Positions 53,672 through 62,124 of a stretch of 64,000 bases of DNA are shown piece after piece. How positions within the stretch are numbered: position 1 is the stretch's first letter; each line of letters begins with the position of its first letter. Source of the stretch: an uncultured Bacteroidales bacterium (GTDB taxonomy: Bacteria; Bacteroidota; Bacteroidia; Bacteroidales; UBA932); the NCBI GenBank assembly GCA_900316245.1, contig ONCE01000007.1:1-64000 (forward strand). Reading direction: 5' to 3'. The notes beneath the pieces were generated by a model that saw only the letters and a list, made by a program, of their open reading frames with translations, searched no databases and had not been told where the DNA came from. Position numbers and translations under genes: made by a program.

Positions 53672-54574
53672 ATGAAGGAAATCTATTTTGCAGCAGGATG
53701 CTTCTGGGGAGCACAGCACTTCTTCGCCGGCGTGGACGGAGTAAAGGAAGCCGTGGCGGGTTATGCCAACGGAAACGGAGAGAACCCCTCTTATGAAGAA
53801 GTCTATACAGACACCACCGGCTTTGCCGAGACGGTGCGCGTAACCTATGACCCCAAGCGCATCAGCGTGAAGGAACTCACGGAGCTGTACTTCACCATCA
53901 TCAACCCCCTGAGCCTCAACAAGCAGGGCGGAGACATTGGCATTCGCTACCGCACGGGCGTATATTATAAGGATGAGGCCGACAAGGCCGAAGCCCTGCC
54001 CGTCTTCGAGGCCGTCTCCAAGCGCGTGGGAGCCCCGCTGGTGGTGGAACTGGAGCCGCTGCGCAATTTCTACCTGGCCGAAGAACGCCACCAGGACTAC
54101 CTGGACAAGAACCCGGACGGCTATTGCCACGTTCCGCTCAAGACCTTCCGCTACCTGCGTCTGTACCAGGACATCAAGCTGTTCCTGGGAGACGAGACCG
54201 ACCCTGTGGCCCGTATGGCCAATCTGGTGGCCCTGGTTCACGAGCGTATGCATTTCTTCTGGACCGGATTCTACCGCGTACAGGGAGAACAGCTGGTACT
54301 GGGACCCTTCCAAGGCCCGGAGGCCTGCTTCCGCATTGGCTTTGGCAAAGGCGTGTGCGGCAGTGCCTGGAAAGAAAAGCGCACCCTGGTGGTTCCCGAC
54401 GTAGAAGCCTTCCCCGGCCACATCGCCTGCTCTTCCCTCTCCCGCAGCGAGATTGTGGTGCCCGTTTTTGAAGGCAACACCACCACTTCCGTCCTGGACA
54501 TCGACAGCAAGGAACTGGCTATGTTCGACGCCACCGACGCCCTCTGGCTGGAAAAGATTGTAGAAGTACTGTGA
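53672..54574 (+). CDS. msrA: Methionine sulfoxide reductase A fused to free-Met-R-sulfoxide reductase (MsrA-fRMsr)
   Basis: 300 residues with two enzymes in one chain. Residues 1-162 are MsrA, with the catalytic motif GCFWG (Cys10) and the NPLSLNKQGGDIGIRYRTGVYY block. Residues about 165-300 are a GAF-type free methionine-(R)-sulfoxide reductase with FWTGFYRV, LVLGPFQGPEACFRI, GKGVCGSAW and GHIACSSLSRSEIVVPVF; all three family cysteines are present (219, 229, 253). MsrA reduces the S-epimer and fRMsr the R-epimer of free methionine sulfoxide, so the fusion would cover both. folP starts within its stop (GTGA). Confidence 0.9.
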   Translation: MKEIYFAAGCFWGAQHFFAGVDGVKEAVAGYANGNGENPSYEEVYTDTTGFAETVRVTYDPKRISVKELTELYFTIINPLSLNKQGGDIGIRYRTGVYYKDEADKAEALPVFEAVSKRVGAPLVVELEPLRNFYLAEERHQDYLDKNPDGYCHVPLKTFRYLRLYQDIKLFLGDETDPVARMANLVALVHERMHFFWTGFYRVQGEQLVLGPFQGPEACFRIGFGKGVCGSAWKEKRTLVVPDVEAFPGHIACSSLSRSEIVVPVFEGNTTTSVLDIDSKELAMFDATDALWLEKIVEVL

Positions 54575-55551
54575 TAGGTAACATCCATATCATGGGAATC
54601 CTCAACCTCAACGAGGATTCCTTTTTTGCCGCCAGCCGCACCAAGGCCAACGAGGTAGCGGCCCGCGCCGCCCGGCTCTTTGAAGAAGGGGCCGATGTCA
54701 TAGACCTCGGTGCCTGCTCCACCCGTCCCGGCTCGCAGCAGCCTGATGTAGAAGAAGAATGGCGCCGCCTGGAACCGGCCCTTAGGGAACTTCTGGAGGT
54801 AGAAGGATACTCCCTTCCGGGGGTCTGTGCACCCCCGCACCGAGGTAGGGGGAGGGGCCCGCAGATTTTTGGATATTTTCGGAGGGAGCTTGCTTCCGGA
54901 GAAAATGTTCAAAAAGCTGTGGGAGGGGCCGGAGTGAAGCGAAGCGTAACGGAGTCCCCCGGAAGGGAGTATCCTTCTATCTCCATAGACACTTTCCGGG
55001 CAGAGATTGTTCGCCGCACTTACGATACCATCGGCCCTTTTCTGGTGAATGATATTAGTGCGGGGCATCTGGATCCCGAGATGCTGGAGACGGTAGGACG
55101 GCTGGGTCTCCCCTACGTGGCCATGCACATGAGGGGCACGCCGGAGAATATGCAGCAGCTCACGGATTATACGGACATTGTCAAAGATATTGAGGCTTAT
55201 TTCCGGGAGTTTGCCCAGATGGCAGAGGAAGCCGGCATCAAGGAATGGATCCTGGACCCGGGCTTTGGGTTTGCCAAGACCATTGAACAGAACTATGAGT
55301 TGATGCGGCGGATGAACGAACTCAAGGAAGCCTTCCCGCAGGAGATCCTGGTAGGCGTTTCCCGCAAGAGCATGATCTATAAAGTTTTGGGCATCACTCC
55401 CGAAGAAGCGATGCCCGCAACGCAAGTCTTGAATTTTGCCGCTCTGGAAAGGGGCGCCACCTGGCTTCGTGTGCACGATGTAGCCCCCGCCGTTCAGACG
55501 GCCCAACTTTATTCTACAATGTATACGTCGTCTCCCGGGGCGGCAAAGTGA
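54571..55551 (+). CDS. folP: Dihydropteroate synthase with a 64-codon palindromic in-frame insertion
   Basis: 326 residues, where about 265-280 is usual. FolP condenses DHPPP with p-aminobenzoate in folate synthesis. Family blocks are intact: HIMGILNLNEDSF (start), GADVIDLGACSTRPGSQ, SISIDTFRAE, NDISAG, YVAMHMRGTPENMQ, ILDPGFGFAKT, VGVSRKSM and LRVHDV. Residues about 75-138 between RELLE and SISIDT are not found in the family and are encoded by a long palindrome. The GTG at 54571 overlaps the msrA stop; an ATG at 54592 is the alternative. Its 3' end overlaps the convergent ftsB-like gene by 43 bases. Confidence 0.92.
   Translation: MIGNIHIMGILNLNEDSFFAASRTKANEVAARAARLFEEGADVIDLGACSTRPGSQQPDVEEEWRRLEPALRELLEVEGYSLPGVCAPPHRGRGRGPQIFGYFRRELASGENVQKAVGGAGVKRSVTESPGREYPSISIDTFRAEIVRRTYDTIGPFLVNDISAGHLDPEMLETVGRLGLPYVAMHMRGTPENMQQLTDYTDIVKDIEAYFREFAQMAEEAGIKEWILDPGFGFAKTIEQNYELMRRMNELKEAFPQEILVGVSRKSMIYKVLGITPEEAMPATQVLNFAALERGATWLRVHDVAPAVQTAQLYSTMYTSSPGAAK
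54794..54985 (+). repeat. 192-base palindromic element inserted in frame in folP
   Basis: The 30-base ends 54794-54823 and 54956-54985 are inverted repeats of each other with one mismatch. An inner pair, 54858-54880 and 54901-54923, is complementary at 19 of 23 positions around a short centre (54881-54900) that is itself nearly palindromic. The length is 64 codons and there is no stop in the folP frame. Removing it would restore a normal FolP length of about 262. Confidence 0.85.
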
Positions 55552-55823
55552 TACGTTTCCCGCGCAAAGGTTTCCAGGGTGTCCGGATTGTTCCGGAGGT
55601 TCCGGATTTCGCGGTCCATCTCTTCGATTTCCTCTTTCAGCCGGGCCATCTCCTTCTGCTGGTTCTTCTCTTCCATAGTGGCACGGATCCAGGAGAGGAC
55701 GCTGTTGTGAGCAAAGAACAGGAGCCACAGGGCCACCAGCGTGGTGGTCACAATCACAAAGGGGACCAGGTAATTGTGGTCGCTCTTCTTGAGCCAGGCC
55801 CATTTGTCCTTCTGCTCTTCCAT
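55509..55823 (-). CDS. FtsB/DivIC-family septum protein
   Basis: 104 residues: short cytoplasmic N-terminus, one membrane helix (about 19-38, YLVPFVIVTTTLVALWLLFF), a coiled coil (about 50-78, EEKNQQKEMARLKEEIEEMDREIRNL) and the C-terminal RETYHFAAPGDDVYIVE, matching the septum formation initiator family (FtsB/DivIC). Such proteins join FtsL and FtsQ in the divisome. It follows the CPBP protease gene with a 1-base gap. The 3' end overlaps the convergent folP. Confidence 0.88.
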   Translation of the reverse strand: MEEQKDKWAWLKKSDHNYLVPFVIVTTTLVALWLLFFAHNSVLSWIRATMEEKNQQKEMARLKEEIEEMDREIRNLRNNPDTLETFARETYHFAAPGDDVYIVE

Positions 55824-55824
55824 C

Positions 55825-56757
55825 TTATTCCACTTCCAGGGTTACCGTATCGATATTGCCGCGTTCCTGCTCCACCGGGATCCGGTAGAAGGCATACAGG
55901 CAGGCCACCAGGGCCAGGACACCCACCAGGCACAGGACGGCGTACATTTCGGCGGGGATGATTTCTATCCAGTAGTCCGTTTCCTCCAGGGAGGACACCT
56001 GGGACAGCACCACGGCCGTACCGTTGTTCACAAAGTGGATGAGCATAGTAAGCCACAGGGAGCCCGTCTTGTAATACACATAACCCATTACCAGGCCGAT
56101 GCCGAAGGCATTGAGAGCCTGCCAGGGGTTCATATGGATAAAGGCGAAGAACAGGGCGCTGATGACAATGGCCCAGGCGGGCTTCATCTTGGTAAGAAGA
56201 CCTCTGAGCACCATACCGCGGCAGAGCCACTCCTCAAAGACGGGTGCAAAGATGGCCGTGAGCAGGAACGAACTCCAGAGAGGGCCGCCCGTCATCTTGG
56301 ACAGGGTCTCCATAAGCATATCGTAGAACTGCTTCATAAAGCCGTTCTGCGTAGTAAGCTTGAAATTGAGGTAGTTGGGATAGTCGAACGCCACCATAAA
56401 GCTGTAAGTGAGCACAACGGTAATCACGACTATCTGCCAGGCCTTGAACGGGCCGAAGTGGCTGCTGTTCAGTTTGTATCCGGTCTCGAAAAGGCTGTTT
56501 CGCTGGCTCTTCTGGGCCGCATACATCATAGGCGGGATGAAGGACAGCGGATAGACCACCAGCATACTGTAATCCATCATAACCTCGGAGGGTACAAACA
56601 TAGCGAAGATGGCCACCAGCAGGCTGGCCAGGAGGTTACCGATGAGGAACCATCCCAGGAGGACAAACATTCCCTTCACGCCCGGCACATACCAGGAGTG
56701 GTTGGCGTACAGGTCAAAGTTGTTGACCTTTCTGCCTTTCCTGAAAACGGGGACCAT
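55825..56757 (-). CDS. CPBP-family intramembrane metalloprotease
   Basis: 310 residues with about eight hydrophobic helices. The CPBP (Abi/CAAX-like) motifs are all present: EEWLCRG (Glu175-Glu176), FAFIHMN (His208) and HFVNN (His241), which form the metal site. It could process prenylated or membrane substrates; the substrate in Bacteroidota is unknown. It is one base upstream of ftsB-like and one base downstream of the nucleotidyltransferase gene. Confidence 0.9.
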   Translation of the reverse strand: MVPVFRKGRKVNNFDLYANHSWYVPGVKGMFVLLGWFLIGNLLASLLVAIFAMFVPSEVMMDYSMLVVYPLSFIPPMMYAAQKSQRNSLFETGYKLNSSHFGPFKAWQIVVITVVLTYSFMVAFDYPNYLNFKLTTQNGFMKQFYDMLMETLSKMTGGPLWSSFLLTAIFAPVFEEWLCRGMVLRGLLTKMKPAWAIVISALFFAFIHMNPWQALNAFGIGLVMGYVYYKTGSLWLTMLIHFVNNGTAVVLSQVSSLEETDYWIEIIPAEMYAVLCLVGVLALVACLYAFYRIPVEQERGNIDTVTLEVE

Positions 56758-56758
56758 A

Positions 56759-57691
56759 TCAATACAGGGGGCTAGGATAAACGCCTTTTGCTACGAGCTC
56801 GGCAAACTTGGCCACCACGCCGGGACGGTCTTCCTTGTAGGTGACACCGAACCAGCGGGACGGGGTGGACAGAACCTCGCACGTACCCTCACCGTTTTTG
56901 ACGATGACGTCTACCACGTAAGGGATATAGAATTCCTTCTTGGGCTCGTTGATGTTTTCCTTGAGGAAGCCCGTGAAGAGTTTCTCGCTCTTGGCGAAAT
57001 AGTCCGGGGTGAAGCCCCACATATTCATGGAGCAGAGGGCCTTGGCGGCCAGCTCTACGTGGGTCTTGCCATTGGCGGAATTGTTGCCGTAGACCTTTCC
57101 GTCGGCCTCTTTGGCAATCTCCAGGTGCTCGACAACGTCCGTCAGGTTGCCATTGGCGTCGTAGGAGCAGATGCCGCGGGATACGCTGCCGTTCTCGCTG
57201 AGCGTGTTCTCCAGTTCGAAGCCGATGATGCAATACTGGCCCTTCGTGTTGGCGTGGGCGCGGCACCAGTCTCCCAGGATCTTGAAGGACTGCTTGCCAT
57301 AGAAATCGTCACCGTTGATGACGGCAAAAGGTTCGTTGATGACACCGGCCGCCATCATAACGGCGTGGGCGGTGCCCCAGGGCTTTACGCGGGTCTCAGG
57401 CACGGTGAAACCGGCAGGAATCTTATCCAGTTCCTGGGTTACGAAGACAAACTGGAGGGGCTCTCCGTCTACCGTCTTGACACCGGCATACTTCTCTTTC
57501 ACGGCCTCTTCCATCTGGGCCTTGAACGATTCGCGCACAATGTAGACCACCTTGCCGAAACCGGCTTCCACGGCATCGTGGATGGAGTAGTCAATGATGG
57601 TTTCCCCGTGGGGACCGAGGCCGTCCATTTGTTTGAGACCGCCATAACGGCTGCCCATACCGGCAGCCAAAACGAGGAGTGTAGGTTTCAT
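56759..57691 (-). CDS. Sugar/NTP nucleotidyltransferase family protein
   Basis: 310 residues. The N-terminal LVLAAGMGSRYGGLKQMDGLGPHGETIIDYSI carries the GxGxRxG nucleotide motif of the NTP_transferase family, and NGDDFYG supplies the metal-binding Asp pair. GTAHAVMMAAG and a late ADGKVYGNNSANGKTHVELAA insertion are seen. It resembles glucose-1-phosphate or N-acetylhexosamine-1-phosphate nucleotidyltransferases, but no specific substrate can be assigned. It is 2 bases after the DUF4293 gene. Confidence 0.85.
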   Translation of the reverse strand: MKPTLLVLAAGMGSRYGGLKQMDGLGPHGETIIDYSIHDAVEAGFGKVVYIVRESFKAQMEEAVKEKYAGVKTVDGEPLQFVFVTQELDKIPAGFTVPETRVKPWGTAHAVMMAAGVINEPFAVINGDDFYGKQSFKILGDWCRAHANTKGQYCIIGFELENTLSENGSVSRGICSYDANGNLTDVVEHLEIAKEADGKVYGNNSANGKTHVELAAKALCSMNMWGFTPDYFAKSEKLFTGFLKENINEPKKEFYIPYVVDVIVKNGEGTCEVLSTPSRWFGVTYKEDRPGVVAKFAELVAKGVYPSPLY

Positions 57692-57693
57692 GA

Positions 57694-58131
57694 TTACTTC
57701 TTTCTATTACGTTTTCTTCTTTCACGGACGCGGTAAGCGCTTTCTACCATAAGCTGGTCCTGAAAATCTCCGCGGGCTGCCATCAGGTTGGACAGGCAGA
57801 TCAGAAGCGGGAAGATAACCGTCCAGCGGAACACCGGACCTTCCATGGTAAAGTACAGATAAGCCAGCCAGAGCTGCATACCCAGGGCCATAATGCCGGA
57901 GAGCACCGCCAGGCGCATCTGCAGGATGCGGGATTTGTATACCACCAGGGCCAGCACAATGAGGAAGGCCACGATGCCCAGGAGGATACCGAAATAGGGG
58001 CTCTCGATTTGCCAGTAGCTGGCCGTGATGAAACCGTCCGGCGTTGCCACCTTATAAGCGGTTCCAAAGCAGAGGGCAGCCACCAGGCCGGTGGAGATAA
58101 GCAGATACAGGGTCTGGATTCTTTGCCACAT
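57694..58131 (-). CDS. DUF4293 membrane protein
   Basis: 145 residues with four predicted membrane helices, starting MWQRIQTLYLLISTGLVAAL and ending in a basic Arg/Lys tail (RRKRNRKK). MWQRIQTLYL is the signature start of DUF4293, a family largely confined to Bacteroidota and of unknown function. It lies 3 bases downstream of murQ. Confidence 0.88.
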   Translation of the reverse strand: MWQRIQTLYLLISTGLVAALCFGTAYKVATPDGFITASYWQIESPYFGILLGIVAFLIVLALVVYKSRILQMRLAVLSGIMALGMQLWLAYLYFTMEGPVFRWTVIFPLLICLSNLMAARGDFQDQLMVESAYRVRERRKRNRKK

Positions 58132-58134
58132 AGT

Positions 58135-58944
58135 TTATTTGTTCTTGTTGTAGGCATCTACGGCAGCACGCACCTGACCATATTGGAGGAGCATACGCTT
58201 GGCCTCTTCGTAGTCTGTGATGCCGGTGCCTTCCATGATCATACGGGTTCCGCGGTCTACCAGTTTCTTGTTGGTAAGCTGCATATCCACCATCTTGTTG
58301 CCCTTCACGTGACCCAGGCGGATCATGGCGGCAGTAGAAATCATATTGAGGATGAGCTTGGCCGATGTACCCGACTTCATTCGGGTGGAACCTGTTACAA
58401 ATTCCGGGCCGACTTTGGCCACCATGGCTATCTCTGCGGCTTCTGCCACGGCGCTGCCTTCGTTGTTGGTGATGGCGCCGGTAAGCATTCCGAACTCACG
58501 GGCTTTCTTGATGGCACCCACCACGTAGGGGGCTCCGCCGGAAGCGGTGATGCCCACCAGCACATCGTTGGGGGTAAGCTTGTATTCCTGAAGGTCCAGC
58601 CAGCCCTGTTCAGGGTCGTCCTCGGCGCCTTCAACGGCGTTGCGGATGGCGCCGTCACCTCCGGCCATAATGCCGATGAAGGTGTCCAGGACGCCGTAGG
58701 TGGGGGGAATCTCAGAGGCATCTACAATGCCCAATCGGCCGGAAGTACCGGCTCCGGTATAAAAAACGCGACCGCCCTTGGGGACGCGCTCTACGATTCC
58801 GTCTACAAGTTTTTCGATAGCGGGGATGGCTTCTGCCACGGCCAACGGCACGCGGCGGTCCTCCTCATTGATGCCCTCCAATATCTCACGGGTGGACATC
58901 GCATCCAGGTGTTCGTAATAAGAGCTTTGTTCTGTGGTTTTCAT
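58135..58944 (-). CDS. murQ: N-acetylmuramic acid 6-phosphate etherase
   Basis: 269 residues with a SIS domain (about 50-215). MurQ removes the lactyl ether of MurNAc-6-P during cell-wall recycling. Family blocks are VFYTGAGTSGRLGIVDASE, DVLVGITASGGAPYVVGAIKKA, TRMKSGTSAKLILNMIS and HVKGNKMVDM. The ATG at 58944 is chosen; an upstream GTG would add three residues. TAACTTCG, a one-mismatch -7 box, lies about 20-28 bases upstream on the minus strand. Confidence 0.96.
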   Translation of the reverse strand: MKTTEQSSYYEHLDAMSTREILEGINEEDRRVPLAVAEAIPAIEKLVDGIVERVPKGGRVFYTGAGTSGRLGIVDASEIPPTYGVLDTFIGIMAGGDGAIRNAVEGAEDDPEQGWLDLQEYKLTPNDVLVGITASGGAPYVVGAIKKAREFGMLTGAITNNEGSAVAEAAEIAMVAKVGPEFVTGSTRMKSGTSAKLILNMISTAAMIRLGHVKGNKMVDMQLTNKKLVDRGTRMIMEGTGITDYEEAKRMLLQYGQVRAAVDAYNKNK

Positions 58945-59021
58945 AATTCTCACAAAATAGTATGCGAAGTTACTTAAAAAACTCCGGATATGCCAATTTT
59001 TGTAAAATCCTTGAAAATACC

Positions 59022-59029
59022 TAACTTTG
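59022..59029 (+). promoter_or_regulatory. -7 box TAACTTTG for the fab genes
   Basis: Exact match, 8 bases before the fabK ATG at 59038, again implying an almost leaderless mRNA. Confidence 0.7.
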
Positions 59030-59037
59030 TAAACTAT

Positions 59038-59979
59038 ATGAAAACTGCAATAACCGAGTTATTGGGGATTGAAAAGCCCATTTTCCAGGGAGGCATGGCC
59101 TGGATTGCCGATGCCCGCCTGGCAGCCGCCGTATCCAATGCCGGCGGCCTGGGGCTCATTTCGTCCATCAATGCCGGTACGGAGGCCGTCCGCAATGAAA
59201 TTCGCCGGGCCCGGGAACTCACCCGCAAGCCCTTTGGCGTAAACATTATGCTGGCCGCCCCCAATGCAGCCGAGATAGCCGCCCTGGTGGTGGAAGAAGG
59301 CGTGAGCATCGTAACCACCGGCGCCGGCAGCCCCGCCCCCTATATGGAGGCCTGGAAAGCAGCCGGCATCCGCGTGATTCCCGTGGTGGCCTCGGTGGCC
59401 TATGCCCTCAAGTTCCAGGAACTGGGTGCATCGGCCCTCATTGCCGAAGGCGCCGAATCCGGAGGCCACGTGGGAGAGCTCCATACCATGGCCCTGGTGC
59501 CCCAGGTGGTGGATGCCGTCCACATCCCTGTCCTGGCCGCCGGCGGTATCTTCGACGGACGCGGTGCCGCTGCCGCCTTTATGCTGGGCGCCTGCGGCGT
59601 ACAGGTAGGAACGCGTTTCCTGGTGGCCGATGAGTGCCGCGTGCACCCGGTGTACAAGGAGCGCCTCATCAAGGCTTCCGACATTGGGACTATGGTCACC
59701 GGCAAGAGCCTGGGAGACGCCGTGCGCTGCCTCAAAACGCCCTTCGCCAAGCAGTTTGCCAAGATGGAGGCCAATCCTGACGTAACGGACGAAGAAATCC
59801 GCGCCTTTGGCACCGGCTCCCTCCGGAAAGCCGTCTTTGACGGAGACCTGTCCGGGGGCAGTTTCCTGGCCGGAGAAACGGCGGGTATGATAACCCGCAC
59901 CGAACCCGCCGCCGCCATCGTGGAAGACATCATAGGCGGGGCCGAAAAACTTTTGGCGCAAGCCAATAAATTGATTTAA
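59038..59979 (+). CDS. fabK: Enoyl-ACP reductase II (FabK-type, nitronate-monooxygenase fold)
   Basis: 313 residues, an FMN-binding TIM barrel. TELLGIEKPIFQGGMAWIADARLAAAVSNAGGLGLI at the start, AEGAESGGHVGELHTMALVPQVVDAV and LAAGGIFDGRGAAAAFMLGACGVQVGTRF follow the FabK pattern. FabK performs the last reduction of the elongation cycle. The neighbouring fabF and fabZ make FabK more likely than a nitronate monooxygenase. The ATG at 59038 is favoured by the promoter and family start. Confidence 0.88.
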   Translation: MKTAITELLGIEKPIFQGGMAWIADARLAAAVSNAGGLGLISSINAGTEAVRNEIRRARELTRKPFGVNIMLAAPNAAEIAALVVEEGVSIVTTGAGSPAPYMEAWKAAGIRVIPVVASVAYALKFQELGASALIAEGAESGGHVGELHTMALVPQVVDAVHIPVLAAGGIFDGRGAAAAFMLGACGVQVGTRFLVADECRVHPVYKERLIKASDIGTMVTGKSLGDAVRCLKTPFAKQFAKMEANPDVTDEEIRAFGTGSLRKAVFDGDLSGGSFLAGETAGMITRTEPAAAIVEDIIGGAEKLLAQANKLI

Positions 59980-59992
59980 AATTAGATACTAT

Positions 59993-61249
59993 ATGGAACC
60001 GAAAAGAGTAGTCGTTACCGGAATGGGCGTTATTTCCTGCTTGGGAAATGATGTCAACACCTTCTGGAACAACCTGATCAATGGCGTCTGCGGCATCAAG
60101 TACGTAGAAGCTTTCAAGGATATGCCTGTCACCTTTGCCGGCAAAGTGCAGGATTTCAATGCCGAAGACTATGGGATGGACAAGCCCTTCATCCGCAAGC
60201 AGGACAACTTCACCCTCTACGGAATGGCTGCCGCCTGGCAGGCCATGAAGCAGTCCGGACTGGTCTCCGAAGGCGAAGGAAGCAATATCGATCCCTTCCG
60301 CCTGGGCGTGTATGTGGGTTCCGGTATCGGCGGTTTCGAGGTTCAGTACCGCGAAACCCAGAAGATGATTGAAGACCCCACCGGCCAGTGGATTTCCCCG
60401 CTGTTCATCGCTACGATGATCTCCAACATCGCCGCCGGCCACATTGCCATCAAGCACCAGGCCAAGGGCCCGTGCCTGGACATTGTGACGGCCTGCGCCA
60501 CATCCTCGCACTGCATCGGCGAGGCCTTCCGCGCCATCCGCCACGGCTATGCCGACGCCATCATCGCCGGCGGAGCCGAGCACGCCTCCATTCCCATCGG
60601 CGTAGCCGGTTTCTTCAACGCCAAGGCCCTTACCCGCGCCACGGATCCCGCCTACTCTTCCCTGCCCTTCAACATCAACCGTCAGGGCTTTGTGATGGGC
60701 GACGGCGCCGCTGTCCTCATCCTGGAATCCCTGGACCACGCCCTGGAGCGCGGTGCCACCATTTACGGTGAGGTGGTGGGTTACGGCAACACCTGCGACG
60801 CCTACCACGCCACGGCTCCCCGCCCGGACGCCAGCACCCAGGCCCAGTCCATCAAGGACGCCCTCACGGAAGCCGGCTTTGACGCCTCCAAGGACAACCT
60901 TTACATCAACGCCCACGGAACCGGCACCAAGCTCAACGACGTTGCCGAGACCCTGGCCTACAAGGTAGCGATGGGAGACTATGCCTACAAGGCCCATATC
61001 TCCTCCACCAAGTCGATGACCGGCCATATGTTCGGCGCCGCCGGCGCTGCCGAGGCCATCGCCACCGTACTGGCCCTGAAGGACGGCATCTGCCCTCCTA
61101 CCATCAATCTGGATGCTCCGGACCCCGAGTGCGACCTTGATTACACGCCCAACGTGGCCGTTAAGACGGATCTTACCCTGGGTATCTCCGATTCCTTCGG
61201 TTTTGGCGGTCACAACGCCTGCATAGCCTTCAGACCTTACAAGGGATAA
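59993..61249 (+). CDS. fabF: 3-oxoacyl-ACP synthase II
   Basis: 418 residues. KASII elongates acyl-ACP with malonyl-ACP. The thiolase-fold triad is visible: Cys168 in DIVTACATSSH, His in NAHGTGTKLND (near 309) and His in TKSMTGHMFGAAG (near 346). Family blocks VVVTGMGVISCLG and DSFGFGGHNACIAF are also present. It is 13 bases after fabK and 1 base before fabZ. Confidence 0.97.
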   Translation: MEPKRVVVTGMGVISCLGNDVNTFWNNLINGVCGIKYVEAFKDMPVTFAGKVQDFNAEDYGMDKPFIRKQDNFTLYGMAAAWQAMKQSGLVSEGEGSNIDPFRLGVYVGSGIGGFEVQYRETQKMIEDPTGQWISPLFIATMISNIAAGHIAIKHQAKGPCLDIVTACATSSHCIGEAFRAIRHGYADAIIAGGAEHASIPIGVAGFFNAKALTRATDPAYSSLPFNINRQGFVMGDGAAVLILESLDHALERGATIYGEVVGYGNTCDAYHATAPRPDASTQAQSIKDALTEAGFDASKDNLYINAHGTGTKLNDVAETLAYKVAMGDYAYKAHISSTKSMTGHMFGAAGAAEAIATVLALKDGICPPTINLDAPDPECDLDYTPNVAVKTDLTLGISDSFGFGGHNACIAFRPYKG

Positions 61250-61250
61250 A

Positions 61251-61667
61251 ATGGACCGGGAAGAAATCCAGACCATCCTCCCCCACCGAGACCCGATGTT
61301 GCTGGTGGACCGGATGGAAGTGGACGCCCAGGGGGTGGGCCACGCCTGGTACCGCATTCCCAGCAACCCTTTCTACTGCCAGGGACACTTCCCCGGCAAT
61401 CCCATTGTGCCCGGCGTGATTCTCTGTGAAATTATGGCCCAGAGTACTTGCCAACTCTACCCCGAAGTGTTCAAGGACCACCTGGTGGTATACCGCGGCA
61501 TGGACCGGGTCAAGTTCCGCGGCACCGTCAAGCCCGGAGACCTCTGCGAGGTCACCTGCACCCTGAAAGAACAAAAAGGCAGCCTCTTTGTCTGCGAGGC
61601 TGCCCTTTCGGTTTCCGGAAAACGCTGCGCCCAGGCTCAACTCACCTTGGCAGCCGTTCCCAAATAA
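61251..61667 (+). CDS. fabZ: 3-hydroxyacyl-ACP dehydratase FabZ, stand-alone
   Basis: 138 residues, a hot-dog fold. The catalytic His46 is in YCQGHFPGNPIVPG and Glu60 in ILCEIMAQ. LPHRDPMLLVDR at the start is typical. It dehydrates 3-hydroxyacyl-ACP. In many Bacteroidota FabZ is the C-terminal half of an LpxC-FabZ fusion; here it is separate and next to fabF and fabK. It converges on queF with a 1-base gap. Confidence 0.95.
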   Translation: MDREEIQTILPHRDPMLLVDRMEVDAQGVGHAWYRIPSNPFYCQGHFPGNPIVPGVILCEIMAQSTCQLYPEVFKDHLVVYRGMDRVKFRGTVKPGDLCEVTCTLKEQKGSLFVCEAALSVSGKRCAQAQLTLAAVPK

Positions 61668-61668
61668 G

Positions 61669-62124
61669 CTATTCGTGCTTGAATAATCTTTCTTCGGCCA
61701 GCTTCTCCCATTTGGTACCGGGGCGGCCGTAATTGGCGTAGGGATAGATGGAGATGCCTCCGCGGGGCGTAAAGAAGCCCGTCACCTCCAGATACTTGGG
61801 ATCCATCAGCTTCACCAGGTCCTTCATAATGAGGTTCACGCAGTCTTCGTGGAAGTCTCCGTTGTTGCGGAAGCTGAACAGATACAGCTTGAGGCTCTTG
61901 GATTCTACCATCTTCACATCCGGCACATAGCAGATGCGGATTTCGGCAAAGTCCGGCTGGCCCGTGATGGGGCACAGGGTGGTGAATTCGGGGCAGTTGA
62001 AACGGACCCAGTAGTCGTTGTCCCGGTGCTTGTTCTCGAAGGTTTCCAGTACGTCCGGGTTGTAGGTCTGGCTGTAGACGCTCTCGCGGCCCAGAGCCTT
62101 TACTTCTTCTCTTTTTCTGGACAT
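61669..62124 (-). CDS. queF: NADPH-dependent 7-cyano-7-deazaguanine reductase
   Basis: 151 residues, the unimodular (type I) QueF. It reduces preQ0 to preQ1 for queuosine. The catalytic Cys51 in [15 protein letters not shown] and Asp58, the substrate-binding Glu74 in VESKSLK, and FHEDCVN are conserved. Its ATG overlaps the prfA stop by one base (TAATG), linking it to release factor 1, probably only as a translation-themed operon. Confidence 0.96.
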   Translation of the reverse strand: MSRKREEVKALGRESVYSQTYNPDVLETFENKHRDNDYWVRFNCPEFTTLCPITGQPDFAEIRICYVPDVKMVESKSLKLYLFSFRNNGDFHEDCVNLIMKDLVKLMDPKYLEVTGFFTPRGGISIYPYANYGRPGTKWEKLAEERLFKHE

